Assembly: GCA_029204225.1 (NCBI GenBank)
Contig: CM055100.1
Span: 1,836,587 to 1,900,586, forward strand
Reading direction: 5' to 3'
Length of the DNA: 64,000 bases
DNA from: Diphasiastrum complanatum
Lineage: Eukaryota; Streptophyta; Lycopodiopsida; Lycopodiales; Lycopodiaceae
Positions 24,057-35,557 of the stretch are shown here, one piece after another. Positions within the stretch are counted from its first letter, which is position 1. Each line of letters begins with the position of its first letter. Under the pieces are notes generated by a model. That model was given only the letters and a program-made list of their open reading frames with translations. It was not told the DNA's origin and did no database searches. The position numbers and the translations under genes were made by a program.

Positions 24057-26637
24057 ATGCCTCCGATAACTTCTTCATTGCCAAAGTCATTCTCCAAGAA
24101 GATCAAGCCTTGTGAGGCTTGTGCTATTGCTAAATCTCACAAAAAGCCATTTACAAGATCTTCTATCAAAAGCAAGCATCCTTTGGAGTTAATCCACTCG
24201 GATGAGCATTTCTCATCAACTACAAGCAAGGGAGGAGCCACTTGTTTTGTTACTTTCATTGATGATTACACAAGATTCACTTGGATATATCTTCTTGCTT
24301 CAAAATCTATGGTGTTTGATCATTTCCTTATTTTCAAAGCTTATGTAGAGAAGCAATTCTCATTCAAGATTAAAGCTCTTAGAAGTGATGGAGGTGGTGA
24401 ATATATCTCCAATAAATTTCAAAATTTTTGTGAGCTTGAAGGCATTAAAAGAGAGTTTTCTTGTGCCTACTCTCCAGCTCAAATGGAGTGGCCGAGAGAA
24501 AGAATAGATCTCTATGTGAATGTGCAAAATCTATGAGAATTGAGGCATCTTTGCCCAAAGATTTTTGGGGAGAAGCCATTAATTGTGCAGCTTATCTTTG
24601 CAATAGGCTCCCACATATAGCTCTTGGAGGAAAGTCACCATATGAAATCTTATTTTTGAAGAAGCCTAAGGTTGATCACCTTAGAGGTTTTGGATGCTTA
24701 TGCTTTGTCCATATTCCCTTGGAAACAAGGAAGAAGGAAGATCCTAGTGCATGCAAAGGGATCATGGTGGATACTCATCCACCAAGAAGGCCTATAGAGT
24801 CTTTATACTCTCTACTTCTCAAGTTATTGAAAGTAGAGATGTTGTCTTTCATGAAGATCAACACTCATCATTTGAAGAGGCCGAGATCAAGAAATCTATG
24901 TATGCATCATCAATTATTGATTTTGAAGACAATCATGATGTGATGGGGTCGAGATTTGAAGAAGACTCTCCTCGGATTTTTTCACCAAGAAGATCCATGA
25001 GAGATAGATCCGAGCCTAAGAGGCTCTCATATGTTGACAAAGGCAAACAAGTGGATCTTGATTCCACTAATTATGTTTTTTATGTCTTTCATGAAGAGCC
25101 AAAGAATGTACAAGAGGCACTCAATAGCAAGGAGTGGTATGATGCCATGAAGCAAGAGTATGATGCATTGATCACCAACAATACTTGGGAGCTTGTGGAT
25201 CCTCCTTCAAACAAGAATGTGATTGGTTGCAAGTGGGTATTTCGGATCAAGTTCAATCATGATGGCACCATCAACAAGCATAAAGCAAGATTATGTGCCA
25301 AAGGATTTGCTCAAATCCATGGTCTTGATTATGAGGAGACCTTTGCACCCGTTGCAAAGATGGTGACAGTAAGAATTTTTATTTCTCTTGCTTGTTTTTT
25401 CAAGTGGAAGGTGTTCCAATTAGATGTATCCAATGCTTTTCTAAATGGTTATCTTGAGGAGGAGATCTATATGGAACAACCTCAAGGATTCATCAAGGAT
25501 GAGTCCAAAGTGTGCTTGCTCTTCAAAAGTCTTTATGGACTCAAGCAAGCACCAAGATCATGGTATTCAAGACTTAACTCTTTTCTTATCTCACTAGGAT
25601 TTACTCTTAGTGACTATGATCCTTCCATGTATCTAAAGTTTGTTGATAGCAATATTGTCATTCTTCTAATTTATGTTGATGACATTATTCTTTGTGGAAG
25701 TTGTATCAAGCTAGTTGATGAAACCAAGCTAGCACTTGGATGTGAGTTTAAAATGCAAGATCTAGGAGAGATACATTACATCCTAGGCCTAGAAATTGAT
25801 TTTTATGAAAATCATGTCTTTATATGCCAATCTAGATATGGTCACTCTATGTTGAAAAAATTCCATATGGAAAATTCTAAGAGCATAGATACTCCAATGG
25901 AGCAAATTGTAAAAGATCCTAACAAAGGTGATGAAAGATCCTTTGAGGACATCACACTTTTTAGGAGTCTTGTAGGCTCCTTGATTTGGCTTACCATTAC
26001 TAGGCCCGATCTTAGTTTTTGTGTGCACAAATTGAGTCAATTTATGCAAGAACCTAAGATCCATCATTGGAAGATGGCCAAGAGGATTCTAAGATATGTA
26101 TCTTCATCTTGTGATTATGGTCTACTCTATAAAAGTGAAGATCTATCCATTATTGGCTACTCGGATTCGGACTTTGCAAGTGACAAGATGGATCGAAAGT
26201 CTATTAGTGCATACACTATCTTTCTTGGAGGCAATCTAATATCTTGGCTTTCCAAAAAGCAAGATACTATATCTCTCTCTTCATGTGAGGCCGAGTACAA
26301 AGCACTCACTACAACTACCAAAGAAGTGCTTTGGATCAAGAGGTTACTAATGGAACTAAAGTGCATCGAGGAGGATGATCTACCAATGATCAAGTGTGAT
26401 AACATCTCGGCCCAAGCTCTTGCCAATAATCCCATATTTCATGCAAGAAGCAAGCACATAGAAGTGGCACACCATTTTGTGAGAGAAAAGCTTATTGGAG
26501 GAGAAATCTATTTGAAGCATGTCAACTCGTCCTCTTGTATTGCCGATCTACTCACCAAGCCTTTGAGCAAAAGTGCTTTCATCAAGCATAGATCTAATCT
26601 TGGAGTTATATCAAGATCAATGCTCAAATCTTCATAG
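24057..26637 (+). pseudogene. Copia pol of element C: integrase, RT, RNase H with two 1-nt frameshifts
   Basis: The frame starts in the integrase zinc finger (CEACAIAKSHKKPFTRSS, HSDEHFSS) and includes the core (RSDGGGEYISNKF). A single-base loss near 24480 turns the expected PxQNGVAERKN into PAQMEWPRER; the text continues in the next frame (NGVAERKNRSLCECAKSM). A second single-base loss near 24763 interrupts KGIMVGYSSTKKAYR. From there a 628-codon frame (24751-26637) is uninterrupted. It covers the linker, RT ([47 protein letters not shown] with YVDD near 25673) and RNase H (YSDSDFASDKMDRKSISAY, SLSSCEAEYKALT), ending SNLGVISRSMLKSS. RT and RNase H look catalytically complete, but without gag, protease and a continuous frame the element cannot move on its own. 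A 26638-26655 purine-rich tract leads into the LTR. Confidence 0.9.
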
Positions 26638-26655
26638 ATAATTTTTTAGGAAGAG

Positions 26656-27439
26656 TGTGAAGAATTGAAAAAGATTATCTATGTTAGATATAGGGGTCTT
26701 ATGTTTTTTACATCAAGCATCTAGGTGTAGGATGTTGATAGGAATAAATTTGGCATAGATGGCAAATTATGCTTTTCCACTTGTAATGCCACTATTGAGC
26801 CAAAATAGAGTAAGAGGCTAAACACTTGCTAATTAGAGTGTAGACAAGTGTAAAGTTTTTTTTTGATGAATTCCAAGAGGTCCAATAGGATATAGAGGTG
26901 GAACCTTGTGAGGTCCAATAGGAAATTGAGGTGTGCTTGAATATAGCCCAATAGAATTAAGAGGTGCATAGATCAATGATCCAATAGGATCAAGAGGTGA
27001 CAAAATGTGGTCCAATCATAGTTAAGCATAGTGGTAGCTCGTGGACCTACTAGTATCATTGTACTCCTCATTTTGAAGTCAATTGATTTGGTGATTTCAT
27101 GGATTTTGTGAGTTATTGGATTTCTAGCTTTATCTCTCTACCCGAGAGCTCTTGATGCATTTTCTCTCTCTACCCGAGGAGAGCAGCTTGTTTTTACTTA
27201 GATTATTTTTTGAATACTTCCCACACGTGTGAGTGAGAGTTGGAAGTGATTGAATGCATGTAGTAGTGTGTTTTTGCCATAGGATTCAAGATTGATCTTG
27301 AATCTCAATCTAGTCTTGATCTTGGTGCATCTACACACCTTAGGAGATCACAAGTACATGTAGTGGACAGTCCACACGTGTGAAATTCAACAGAAACTAG
27401 TTGAATCTTTCACAGTTCACACGTGCTAAAATCTTTACA
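26656..27439 (+). repeat. 3' LTR of copia element C
   Basis: TGTGAAGAATTGAAAAAG follows the purine run TTTTTTAGGAAGAG, and the LTR ends CACGTGCTAAAATCTTTACA. It holds CACACGTGTGA words near 27232 and 27372 and CTCTCTACCCGAG blocks. It differs strongly from the LTR at 22595-23231, so the two ends may not be a matched pair. Confidence 0.75.
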
Positions 27440-28010
27440 TATCAAACATGGAAGGAATCATGTCTAGGTCGACAACATTTCAAAACATAATTCTAGTTAG
27501 TATTGATATCCCACATCAAGTACAAAGTCGTCACACACCATGAACTACTCCACATGTCACTATTAAAGTTCCTAGGTCATCTCAAGATCATGGATTATGA
27601 AACTGGCCTTGAATGGAATTTTGAGGCATAACTAACAATCTCGATTGAGGAGTCCTTGTTGTTAAAATTCTCAAGCTAGTTTGGACCAATTTTGGTCATA
27701 TGTATTGTAATTGGCAAGATGGCCATGTAACTGGATGCGTGCCAAATAGCATAGGAGGAATTTCCAAAGCTTTATTCGACATATTACATTGTGGTGGCAC
27801 TTTTGAAAAGAGGTCAAAAAGTGCATAGATAGGGTAGAGAGAAAATAGGACCCAAAAATAGCATGTTTTTCATTGTTTTTGGATCTCGAGATCTAGACCC
27901 CTAATTAGGGTGAATCCGATGATCAATTAGGTTAGATGTTAGGGTTACGTTATGTTGAATTTAGAGAATCCCTAAATGCTCAGATCCGAGCTATCTATGC
28001 ATAAACATTG
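27440..28010 (+). repeat. 3' remnant and LTR of a second copy of the element D family
   Basis: GATTGAGGAG (a polypurine-like tract) precedes an LTR-like segment that starts around 27651-27660 (TGTTAAAATTCTCAAGCTAG). The reverse complement of 8400-8750 matches it to about 28006 (both share GGACCAATTTTGGTCATATG and CTAATTAGGGTG-type phrases). The 27440-27650 part is probably eroded 3' internal sequence. Confidence 0.65.
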
Positions 28011-28144
28011 TTGGACCGTTTCTGTGCCTCCCTAATTAGTGTGACCAAGAGGGTAAAGAAGGGGCTTGGATCTCCAATTGGACCATTTCTGTTCCTTCCT
28101 AATCGGTGCGACCAAGAGGGCAAAGAAGGGGCTTGGATCTCCAA
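28011..28144. repeat. Two-copy tandem duplication, 67-bp period
   Basis: TTGGACCGTTTCTG at 28011 and TTGGACCATTTCTG at 28078 start two copies that share GACCAAGAGGG and AAAGAAGGGGCTTGGATCTC. The duplication lies at the point where LTR similarity with element D stops. Confidence 0.9.
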
Positions 28145-28654
<510 letters not shown>

Positions 28655-28776
28655 GAAGTAAAACTGATAAGAGTGTTATTAGGAAGAGTAGAAGGAGCGC
28701 GAATACAAAGGAAATGGTTCCCTCTTATAAATTTGAGAGATGAGCCTATTTCACTTTGGTTGGCTACTGAAGTTCC

Positions 28777-29569
28777 TATTGAGATTGAAAAATAATCTAT
28801 CTTGACTTTAGGCTTGCTACAAACTTTGTACTATGCAAGTATGTTGTTTCATAAATGTAAATGCCAAATTTGGCCTAGATAGAACTCGAGCTATATGGAT
28901 TTGTCATATCTAGTTGATTGAATACAACTTGCATATGGATTGTAGACTTAGAAATAGCATTAATATGCTTGTAGAAACTCATGGCATATCACATGCATTT
29001 ATTGTAAGTGATCCATAGTGACATGCAAGGCATGCACAAAGTGAAATGGACACATGCATGATGATTTGTACAATTCTAGTTAGAACTAGGACACTTGGTA
29101 AAAGTAGGTAGAGATACATGCATGAGATGTGACAAATGTCACTTAGACTCTAGTTTTCACTTTATATGTGATTGAAAGGTGGATGGATGTGGTTCTATGT
29201 TGAGCTACCTCAAACTCCATAAATATGTGTAGCTATTCTCATAATTTTTTATGAAGAACCAAAGCTTTGTAGCTATTCCATGCCATTTTGGATCTACACT
29301 AGTTTTGCTTGAATATCTCACTCTTTCTCTCTCTAACTCGTGTTGAGGCTAATGCTCATACACGAAACTCTTGTACTTTTGCTCATTTGTAATTTAATGT
29401 TATCATTCTCTGATTCTTAGCATGCTAGATTGTGGTTAAGCCATAAGTTCTGTACTAGACCTTGCTATTCAATCTAGAATCAGATTATTGTGCTAATCAT
29501 AAAGCTTAATAAGATCTATCATACTTGTGGATCATCCCCACACATGTGAGAATTCTGAAAATTTTGTCA
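28777..29569 (+). repeat. 5' LTR of element B
   Basis: Begins TATTGAGATTG, a TG-to-TA change compared with the TGTTGAAATTG start of the partner LTR, and ends CTGAAAATTTTGTCA directly before the primer site. It is nearly collinear with 39557-40332. Confidence 0.9.
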
Positions 29570-29582
29570 TGGTATCAGAGCC
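29570..29582 (+). other. Primer-binding site of element B
   Basis: TGGTATCAGAGCC follows the LTR without spacer and is complementary to the initiator Met tRNA 3' end. Confidence 0.9.
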
Positions 29583-30253
29583 AAATTGAGCTTTGCATGC
29601 TAACATCTCTGATTGTACAAGAATTTGAGAGCTAATTCAAGCAAAAAAGTAGTTATACACTTTTTCTTATCTTTCTATGAAGAGTGTTTGGATCAAATTG
29701 GATTGAAACTGAATTTTCAGGTCTGAAAAGTGATAGTGCGGAATTCTGGAATTTCGCACATGTGAAAATGAGAGCTTTTTAGTCCCTTCTATTTCCTTGC
29801 TTGTTGATCCAAAGATAGTGGCGTTATAGCTTGATGGAAAGCTTATGAATGTACTTTCTATAGAAATTGATACCAAATCAATCTAATGTGTCTATCAAGA
29901 GTTATAAGCTCTTAAAGAGGATAGGAAGAGGTCCAAAATCCGAGTGACCACTTTTTGATTTGATTCAACCTTGCTTTGTTCTGAGTCCATTGTTTTGAGC
30001 ATCCTACACAAGAAACTGAAGGTCAAGACTAAGTTTGAAGTAATTGAACACCTTTTGAGCCTTCTGAGTATCAATAGTATTTTCTTTTGAAGCATTTCAC
30101 ACGTGCCAAAAGTAGGATTCAAACTTGTTAAAGTGCCTTAAACCATTTTGAGTGTCTGATCTAGATAATCTTGTTTTGTGAAATATTTGAGATCCACTGG
30201 ATTGGAACAAGTTCAAACATATTGTTGTCCAATAACTAAGAAGTCTTCACATA

Positions 30254-30953
30254 ATGGCACCTCTGGGAGGATATCTTCTAGAAGCAAATGAAAGACTAAA
30301 TACTTCTAATTACTCAATTTGGAAGCTTAGATTGGAGTCTATTTTAATACTCCAGGATGTTATGGACATTGTGCTTGGTATGGAGGAGGAGCCTCAAGCA
30401 CAACTTGAAATACCAAAGTACAGGAAGAGAGCTAGAATGGCTCTACATTTCATTAAGATGAATGTATCTAATGAAATTTTGAGAGAGATAGGATCTTGCA
30501 CCACAACTAAAGATGCTTGGGATGCACTTAAATCCATCTATGAAGCAAAGAATACTTCTAGAATACTCACTCTTAGAAATCAGATTTTCCAAAGTTTTCA
30601 AAGAAGTGAGGAGATCTTCATAGAGAGCTTTCTTGTGTTGGTGTTACAATTAACCAAGATGAGCTAGTACAAGTCATTCTAAATGGCTTGAAAGATGACT
30701 ATGATAATCTTGTTTAGTCCTTTTCCATTAAGGAGAAGTTGCCTAATTTAGAAACTCTCCAAGGAATTCTTATCTCTAAAGAAGCTAGGCAAAGTTATAA
30801 ACTTTCTAGGATGAACAAACTCCAACATGTTGGAAGTGACAAAGCCCTCTTTGTCAAGGACAAGCATAAAGGAAGGGCAAGAACCGGTTTTCTCAACCAT
30901 CCAACAAAGACAAAGCCAAGGATCGAGACAAAGGTGGGGAAGAGGATGATTCA
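30254..30953 (+). pseudogene. Gag of element B, 5' part, frameshifted and interrupted
   Basis: ATG at 30254 opens a copia gag: MAPLGGYLLEANERLNTSNY, then SIWKLRLESILILQDVMDIV, ALHFIKMNVSNEIL and TLRNQIFQSFQR. It aligns along its length with the N-terminus of element A's gag. The first frame ends at 30667 after a shift. The text resumes in another frame at 30739-30953 (ETLQGILISKEARQSYKL), where it is cut by the LTR of element A. The zinc knuckle comes after the insert, at 37430 onward. Confidence 0.85.
30949..30953. other. Target-site duplication of element A, left copy
   Basis: ATTCA directly left of the LTR of element A; the same 5-mer follows the other LTR at 37386-37390. Confidence 0.9.
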
Positions 30954-31608
30954 TGTGAAAAATACAGATCCTAAGTGGATCTAAACTCCAAGATCATTGG
31001 CTTGAATGCTTGCACTCCAAACTACATAAGCTAGGAATTGGCAACACATTCTATGCTACCTAGAATGCAAAGAACTTGATCAAAAAGCATTTATCACAAA
31101 TGGAAACTTCCATAAACATCAAGTGCGGCCCAAAATAGCATTATACAGTCCATAATACATCAGCCTATCACTTTTGGAAAGCACCTAAGATCATACACAA
31201 TAGCTTGAAGACAATACACACAACAATGCTCTCAATGGAGGAAGAAACAATGACAATGATCTATTGATCTCAATGAAGCATACAAAAGGTTTCTCCAACC
31301 TGTTCTCCACGACTTCCCTACTATTTATGGATGAGGAAGATGACTCTCTCTCCTCTCTCTAGAAGGTACTTGACCCTAGATATTCCCTATATAGGAAAAA
31401 TAGCTAAAAATGGCTTATATGACCAAAATACATCAAAATGGTCTCATTTTGAAGGGTATGAAGTTTGACACTTCATCATACTGAAAAAATACAGTAAATA
31501 AAAACATTGTGGCCTGTTTCACACGTGTGAAACTCCAGAACCAAAACTATTTACAATTTTAGCCAATTTAGGCCTCAAACTAGCTAGGAAATGTTGACAA
31601 TTTTCACA
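30954..31608 (-). repeat. 3' LTR of element A
   Basis: On the minus strand it starts TGTGAAAATTGTCAAC at 31608, right after the polypurine tract GAAGAGGGAG, and ends TATTTTTCACA at 30954. It contains the 16-nt palindrome TTTCACACGTGTGAAA at 31517-31532. Confidence 0.95.
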
Positions 31609-34600
31609 CTCCCTCTTCAACATTGGATGCTAGTTTCAACATAGTCTTTGAGCACATTCCAAGATTAGATCTATGCATTAAATATAGGTCCTTTCCCAAT
31701 GGTTTGGTGAAGATATCAGCCACACACTCCTTTGAAGAGACATGTTGAAGCTCCACCTCTTTGGCAATGACTTGATCTCTCACAAAATGGTGAGCAATCT
31801 CAATGTGCTTGCTCCTTGCATGAAAAACAGGATTGCTTGCCAAGCTTTGGGCTGAAAGGTTATCACAAAGTATGATTGGAGTCTTCTCTGGTTCCAGCAA
31901 GTGAAGATCCAATAACATCCTCTTGATCCAAAGAATCTCCTTGGTGCATGTTGTTAATGCCTTGTACTCGGCTTCGGTGGAAGATAGAGAGATAGTTGGT
32001 TGCTTCTTTGATAGCCATGAGACCACTCCATCTCCAAGATAGATTGCAAAGGCACTTGTTGAATTCCTATCCATTTGATCACCTGCAAAATCTGAATCTG
32101 AAAATCCACAAAGGTTAGGTGTAGTACCTCCATACAAGATGCCAAAATCTCTAGATCCCGAGATGTATCTAAGTACTCTCTTTCCTAGCTTCCAATGAGC
32201 CTCACTAGGATCTTGCATAAATTGACTTAGTTTACCAACCACAAAGCTTAGATCAGGTCTTGTGATGGTTAACCATATAAGAGATCCTATTAGCTTTCTA
32301 TAGAGAGTAATGTCCTTGAAGGATCTTTCATTACTTCTTGTAGTTAGCTTTACATTTGATTCCATAGGAGTAGAAACAACTTTACAATCTTCCATATGAA
32401 ACCTTTTTAGAATAGAGTTAACATACTTTTCTTGACATATGAATGTAGATTTAGAAGTTCTAATAATCTCTATTCCTAAGATATAATGAAGTTTACCAAG
32501 ATCTTGAATTTCAAACTCTCTTTTGAGTGCCATCTTGATTTCATCTATATCTAGATTGTTACCACCACTTAAGATAATGTCATCAACATAGATCAAAAGT
32601 AAAGTGATATCATTTTCATTCAATCTAAAGTAGAGAGAATGATCATACTCACTCATAACAAAGTTTTGAGAAAGTAAGAAGGAATTGAGCTTAGCATACC
32701 AACTCCTTGGTGCTTGCTTTAGCCCATACAAACTCTTTTGGAGATAGCACACATGATTAGGCTCATCATGTGAAACATAGCCCTCGGGTTGCTCCATGTA
32801 AATATCTTCTTCAAGATCACCATTCAAGAAGGCATTAGTAACATCCATTTGCCACATATCCCAATCATAAAGAGTTGCAAGAGAGATTAGGATTCGAATA
32901 GTTACCATCTTTGCCACGGGTGCAAAGGTCTCATCATAGTCAATACCATATTCTTGAGCATACCCCTTTGCCACCAACCTTGCCTTGTACTTGTTGATTG
33001 ATCCATCTTGATTTGTCTTGATCTTGAAGATCCACTTACAACCAATTGCCTTCTTGTCCTTTGGAAGCTTTACCAACCTCCATGTGTTGCTTTTGATGAG
33101 TGCTTGATGCTCATGATCCATGGCTTGGATCCATTCCTTCTTTTGAATTGCTTCACCTACACAAGTTGGTTCATCAAAAGAGGTAAGAAAAGCAAAGTTA
33201 GAGTTGTCCACCACTTGCTTTCCTTTTTCATCATAGGTTAGCCTTGATGGCTTAGCCCTTTGCCTTTGAGTCTTCCTTGAAGTTTGCTTTGGAGTGGCAT
33301 CTCCATCTTCATCCAAGACATCTTGCACATCATGATGATTAGTAGGCACATCAACATCAACATCAACAACATTGGAAACATTCTCTTCATGAAAGATGAC
33401 ATCCCTACTTATGACAACTTTCTTTGTAGAAGGAATGTACACTTTGTAAGCCTTGCTTACTTCACTATAGCCAACAAACACACCCTTCTTTGATGAAGGA
33501 TCTTCTTTAGTTCTATCATCAAGTGTGATATTGACAAAACATGTACATCCAAAGATCCTACAATGCTTGACACTCGGCCTTCTACCATAAAGAACCTCAT
33601 GAGGAGTTTTACCATCCAAGGAAGCACTTGTCCATCTATTACATAGATAGTTAGCACATGCTAAAGCTTCCCCCCAAAAAGACTTAGCAAGATTAGCATG
33701 TAGTCTCATTGCCTTGGCACATTCACAAAGGGTTCTATTCTTCCTCTCGGCCACTCCATTCTGTTGTGGAGTCCTAGGACTAGACATCTCCCTCTTAATC
33801 CCATGTGCTATACAAAAGTCTTTGAACCTATTTGAGGTGTATTCCCCTCCATTATCAGATCTTAAGCATTTGATCTTTGTATTGAATTGGTTTTCCATTT
33901 CATTCTTGAACTTGACAAATGCAGCAAACACTTCATCCTTACTTTTAAGAAGATAGATCCAAGTATACCTACTAAAGTCATCAATGAAAGTTGCATACAT
34001 CTTTGCCCCACCATTGCTAGTTGTACTAGAAGAATGAATATCAGAATGCACAAGTTGAAAAGCTTCTTTAGATCTAGAAGTAGATCTAGAATAAGCAAGT
34101 CTATGAGATTTGGACAAGGCACAATGTTCACAAACACTATTGTTTGCAACAAGACTTTTAGGGAGACCAAGAACAAGCTCTTTCTTTGCCATTACCTCCA
34201 AAGATTTGAAGTTGGGATGGCCCAACCTCTTGTGCCAAACTTCTTGGTTTGTCAATTGCTCCCTAGCCATACATCCTTCATGATTAGAGATCACACATGC
34301 ATCAAGCTTGAAAAGTTTACCATGCCTCCTACCTTGAGCAATCAAGGATCCACATTTACTTATCAAACATGCATCTCCAATGAACTCCACATCAAGTCCT
34401 TTGTCAATCATTTGACTTACACTAAGCAAATTCTTAGTGATTGAAGGAATGTACAAAACATTTTCAAGATTTGCTTTCCTATTTGTTGAAAGGGAAATAG
34501 GAATAGCGCCTATGCCTTTGATGTCACATTGACCATCATTTGCAGTGTAGATGATGTTACCTTCTCCCTCATAAGACAATAAGGATGTAAAGTATTCCTT

Positions 34601-35557
34601 ATGTCTTGTCATGTGAGATGAGGCTCCACTATCAATCCACCAAGGATCATTATCATCTATGTTGGCTAACAAACTTGAAGTCATAACAAGTGATTCACAT
34701 GTGTTATGTTCTTCCTCATCTATTGTAAGATTTCCTTGCCTCTCTCCTTGCTCTCTTTTCTTCTTATAACATTCATTTGCAAAATGACCTTTTATCCCAC
34801 AATAAAAGCACTTGAACTTTGACTTATTGTTCTTAGTAGAAGAGGAAGAGGAAGAGTGATCATCATGATCAAAGTTACCACCTTTGGACCATTTCCCTTT
34901 GCCTTTACCTTTGCCCTTGAATTTGCCTTTTGTGAAGAAAGCCTCTTCACCTCCACCTTGCAAGGATGCACCATCAAGCTTTGATTGCAACCTATGTTCT
35001 TCAGCCAATAAGATTTCTTGCAAGTCAACCACACTTGGCAAGACTCTTTGAATGGCAAAACTTTGCACAAGGTTAGCATGTTCATTTAGCAAACCATTCA
35101 ACATAACTTGGACTATTTCACCATCTTTTATGTTCTCATCAATGCATGCTAAATCATCACTTAGGGACTTAACTCTCAAGATAAATGCATGAGCACTTTC
35201 ACCCTCTCTTTGCCTACTAGAAAATATTTGTCTCCTTAGGGTCAATACCCTAGATGTGGACTTTGATTCAAAGAGCTTCTTTAAGGCATTCCATGCCTCA
35301 CTTGCACTTTGACACTTTCCAACTTCCTTGAGAAGTTCATTTGTAACATTCATTTTAATGATATGAAGAGCCCTTTTGGCCTTCTTATCAAACCTTTGTT
35401 GCTCTTGAAGTGTGAGAGGTCTCTCTTCAATTTCTGCAACTATGTCCATGAGTTCATTCAACTCAAGTAAGGACTCCATCCTCACTTTCCAAGTAGAGTA
35501 GTTTGATGAACTCAACCTTTCACTAGACTCTAGCATGATCCCACCATTGGAAGCCAT
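31604..35557 (-). CDS. Copia gag-pol polyprotein of element A, full length (1317 aa)
   Basis: One continuous frame from ATG (minus strand 35557). Gag occupies about residues 1-290: MASNGGIMLESSERLSSSNY, ALHIIKMNVTNELLKEVGK, a GKGKGKGKGK basic stretch and a CCHC knuckle CFYCGIKGHFANEC near 249. Protease follows with WWIDSGASSHMT near 306. Integrase has its HHCC finger (WHKRLGHPNFKS, CEHCALSKSH) near 441, then the core aspartates and glutamate (LVHSDIHSS, FIDDFSRYTWIYLL, RSDNGGEYTSNRF) and PQQNGVAERKNRTL. RT spans about 830-1075, with WQMDVTNAFLNG and LLLIYVDDIILSG (YVDD near 990). RNase H has FSDSDFAGDQMD near 1154 and SLSSTEAEYKALTT. The order protease-integrase-RT-RNase H is diagnostic of Ty1/copia. 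No frameshift or missing catalytic residue was seen. The frame reads through the polypurine tract (EEGV) and its TGA lies inside the LTR. I do not assign a named copia lineage. Confidence 0.97.
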   Translation of the reverse strand: MASNGGIMLESSERLSSSNYSTWKVRMESLLELNELMDIVAEIEERPLTLQEQQRFDKKAKRALHIIKMNVTNELLKEVGKCQSASEAWNALKKLFESKSTSRVLTLRRQIFSSRQREGESAHAFILRVKSLSDDLACIDENIKDGEIVQVMLNGLLNEHANLVQSFAIQRVLPSVVDLQEILLAEEHRLQSKLDGASLQGGGEEAFFTKGKFKGKGKGKGKWSKGGNFDHDDHSSSSSSTKNNKSKFKCFYCGIKGHFANECYKKKREQGERQGNLTIDEEEHNTCESLVMTSSLLANIDDNDPWWIDSGASSHMTRHKEYFTSLLSYEGEGNIIYTANDGQCDIKGIGAIPISLSTNRKANLENVLYIPSITKNLLSVSQMIDKGLDVEFIGDACLISKCGSLIAQGRRHGKLFKLDACVISNHEGCMAREQLTNQEVWHKRLGHPNFKSLEVMAKKELVLGLPKSLVANNSVCEHCALSKSHRLAYSRSTSRSKEAFQLVHSDIHSSSTTSNGGAKMYATFIDDFSRYTWIYLLKSKDEVFAAFVKFKNEMENQFNTKIKCLRSDNGGEYTSNRFKDFCIAHGIKREMSSPRTPQQNGVAERKNRTLCECAKAMRLHANLAKSFWGEALACANYLCNRWTSASLDGKTPHEVLYGRRPSVKHCRIFGCTCFVNITLDDRTKEDPSSKKGVFVGYSEVSKAYKVYIPSTKKVVISRDVIFHEENVSNVVDVDVDVPTNHHDVQDVLDEDGDATPKQTSRKTQRQRAKPSRLTYDEKGKQVVDNSNFAFLTSFDEPTCVGEAIQKKEWIQAMDHEHQALIKSNTWRLVKLPKDKKAIGCKWIFKIKTNQDGSINKYKARLVAKGYAQEYGIDYDETFAPVAKMVTIRILISLATLYDWDMWQMDVTNAFLNGDLEEDIYMEQPEGYVSHDEPNHVCYLQKSLYGLKQAPRSWYAKLNSFLLSQNFVMSEYDHSLYFRLNENDITLLLIYVDDIILSGGNNLDIDEIKMALKREFEIQDLGKLHYILGIEIIRTSKSTFICQEKYVNSILKRFHMEDCKVVSTPMESNVKLTTRSNERSFKDITLYRKLIGSLIWLTITRPDLSFVVGKLSQFMQDPSEAHWKLGKRVLRYISGSRDFGILYGGTTPNLCGFSDSDFAGDQMDRNSTSAFAIYLGDGVVSWLSKKQPTISLSSTEAEYKALTTCTKEILWIKRMLLDLHLLEPEKTPIILCDNLSAQSLASNPVFHARSKHIEIAHHFVRDQVIAKEVELQHVSSKECVADIFTKPLGKDLYLMHRSNLGMCSKTMLKLASNVEEGV

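Noticed and set aside
33714-34444. Plus-strand frames of 80 and 185 codons inside element A
   Set aside because: They are antisense shadows of the copia polyprotein.
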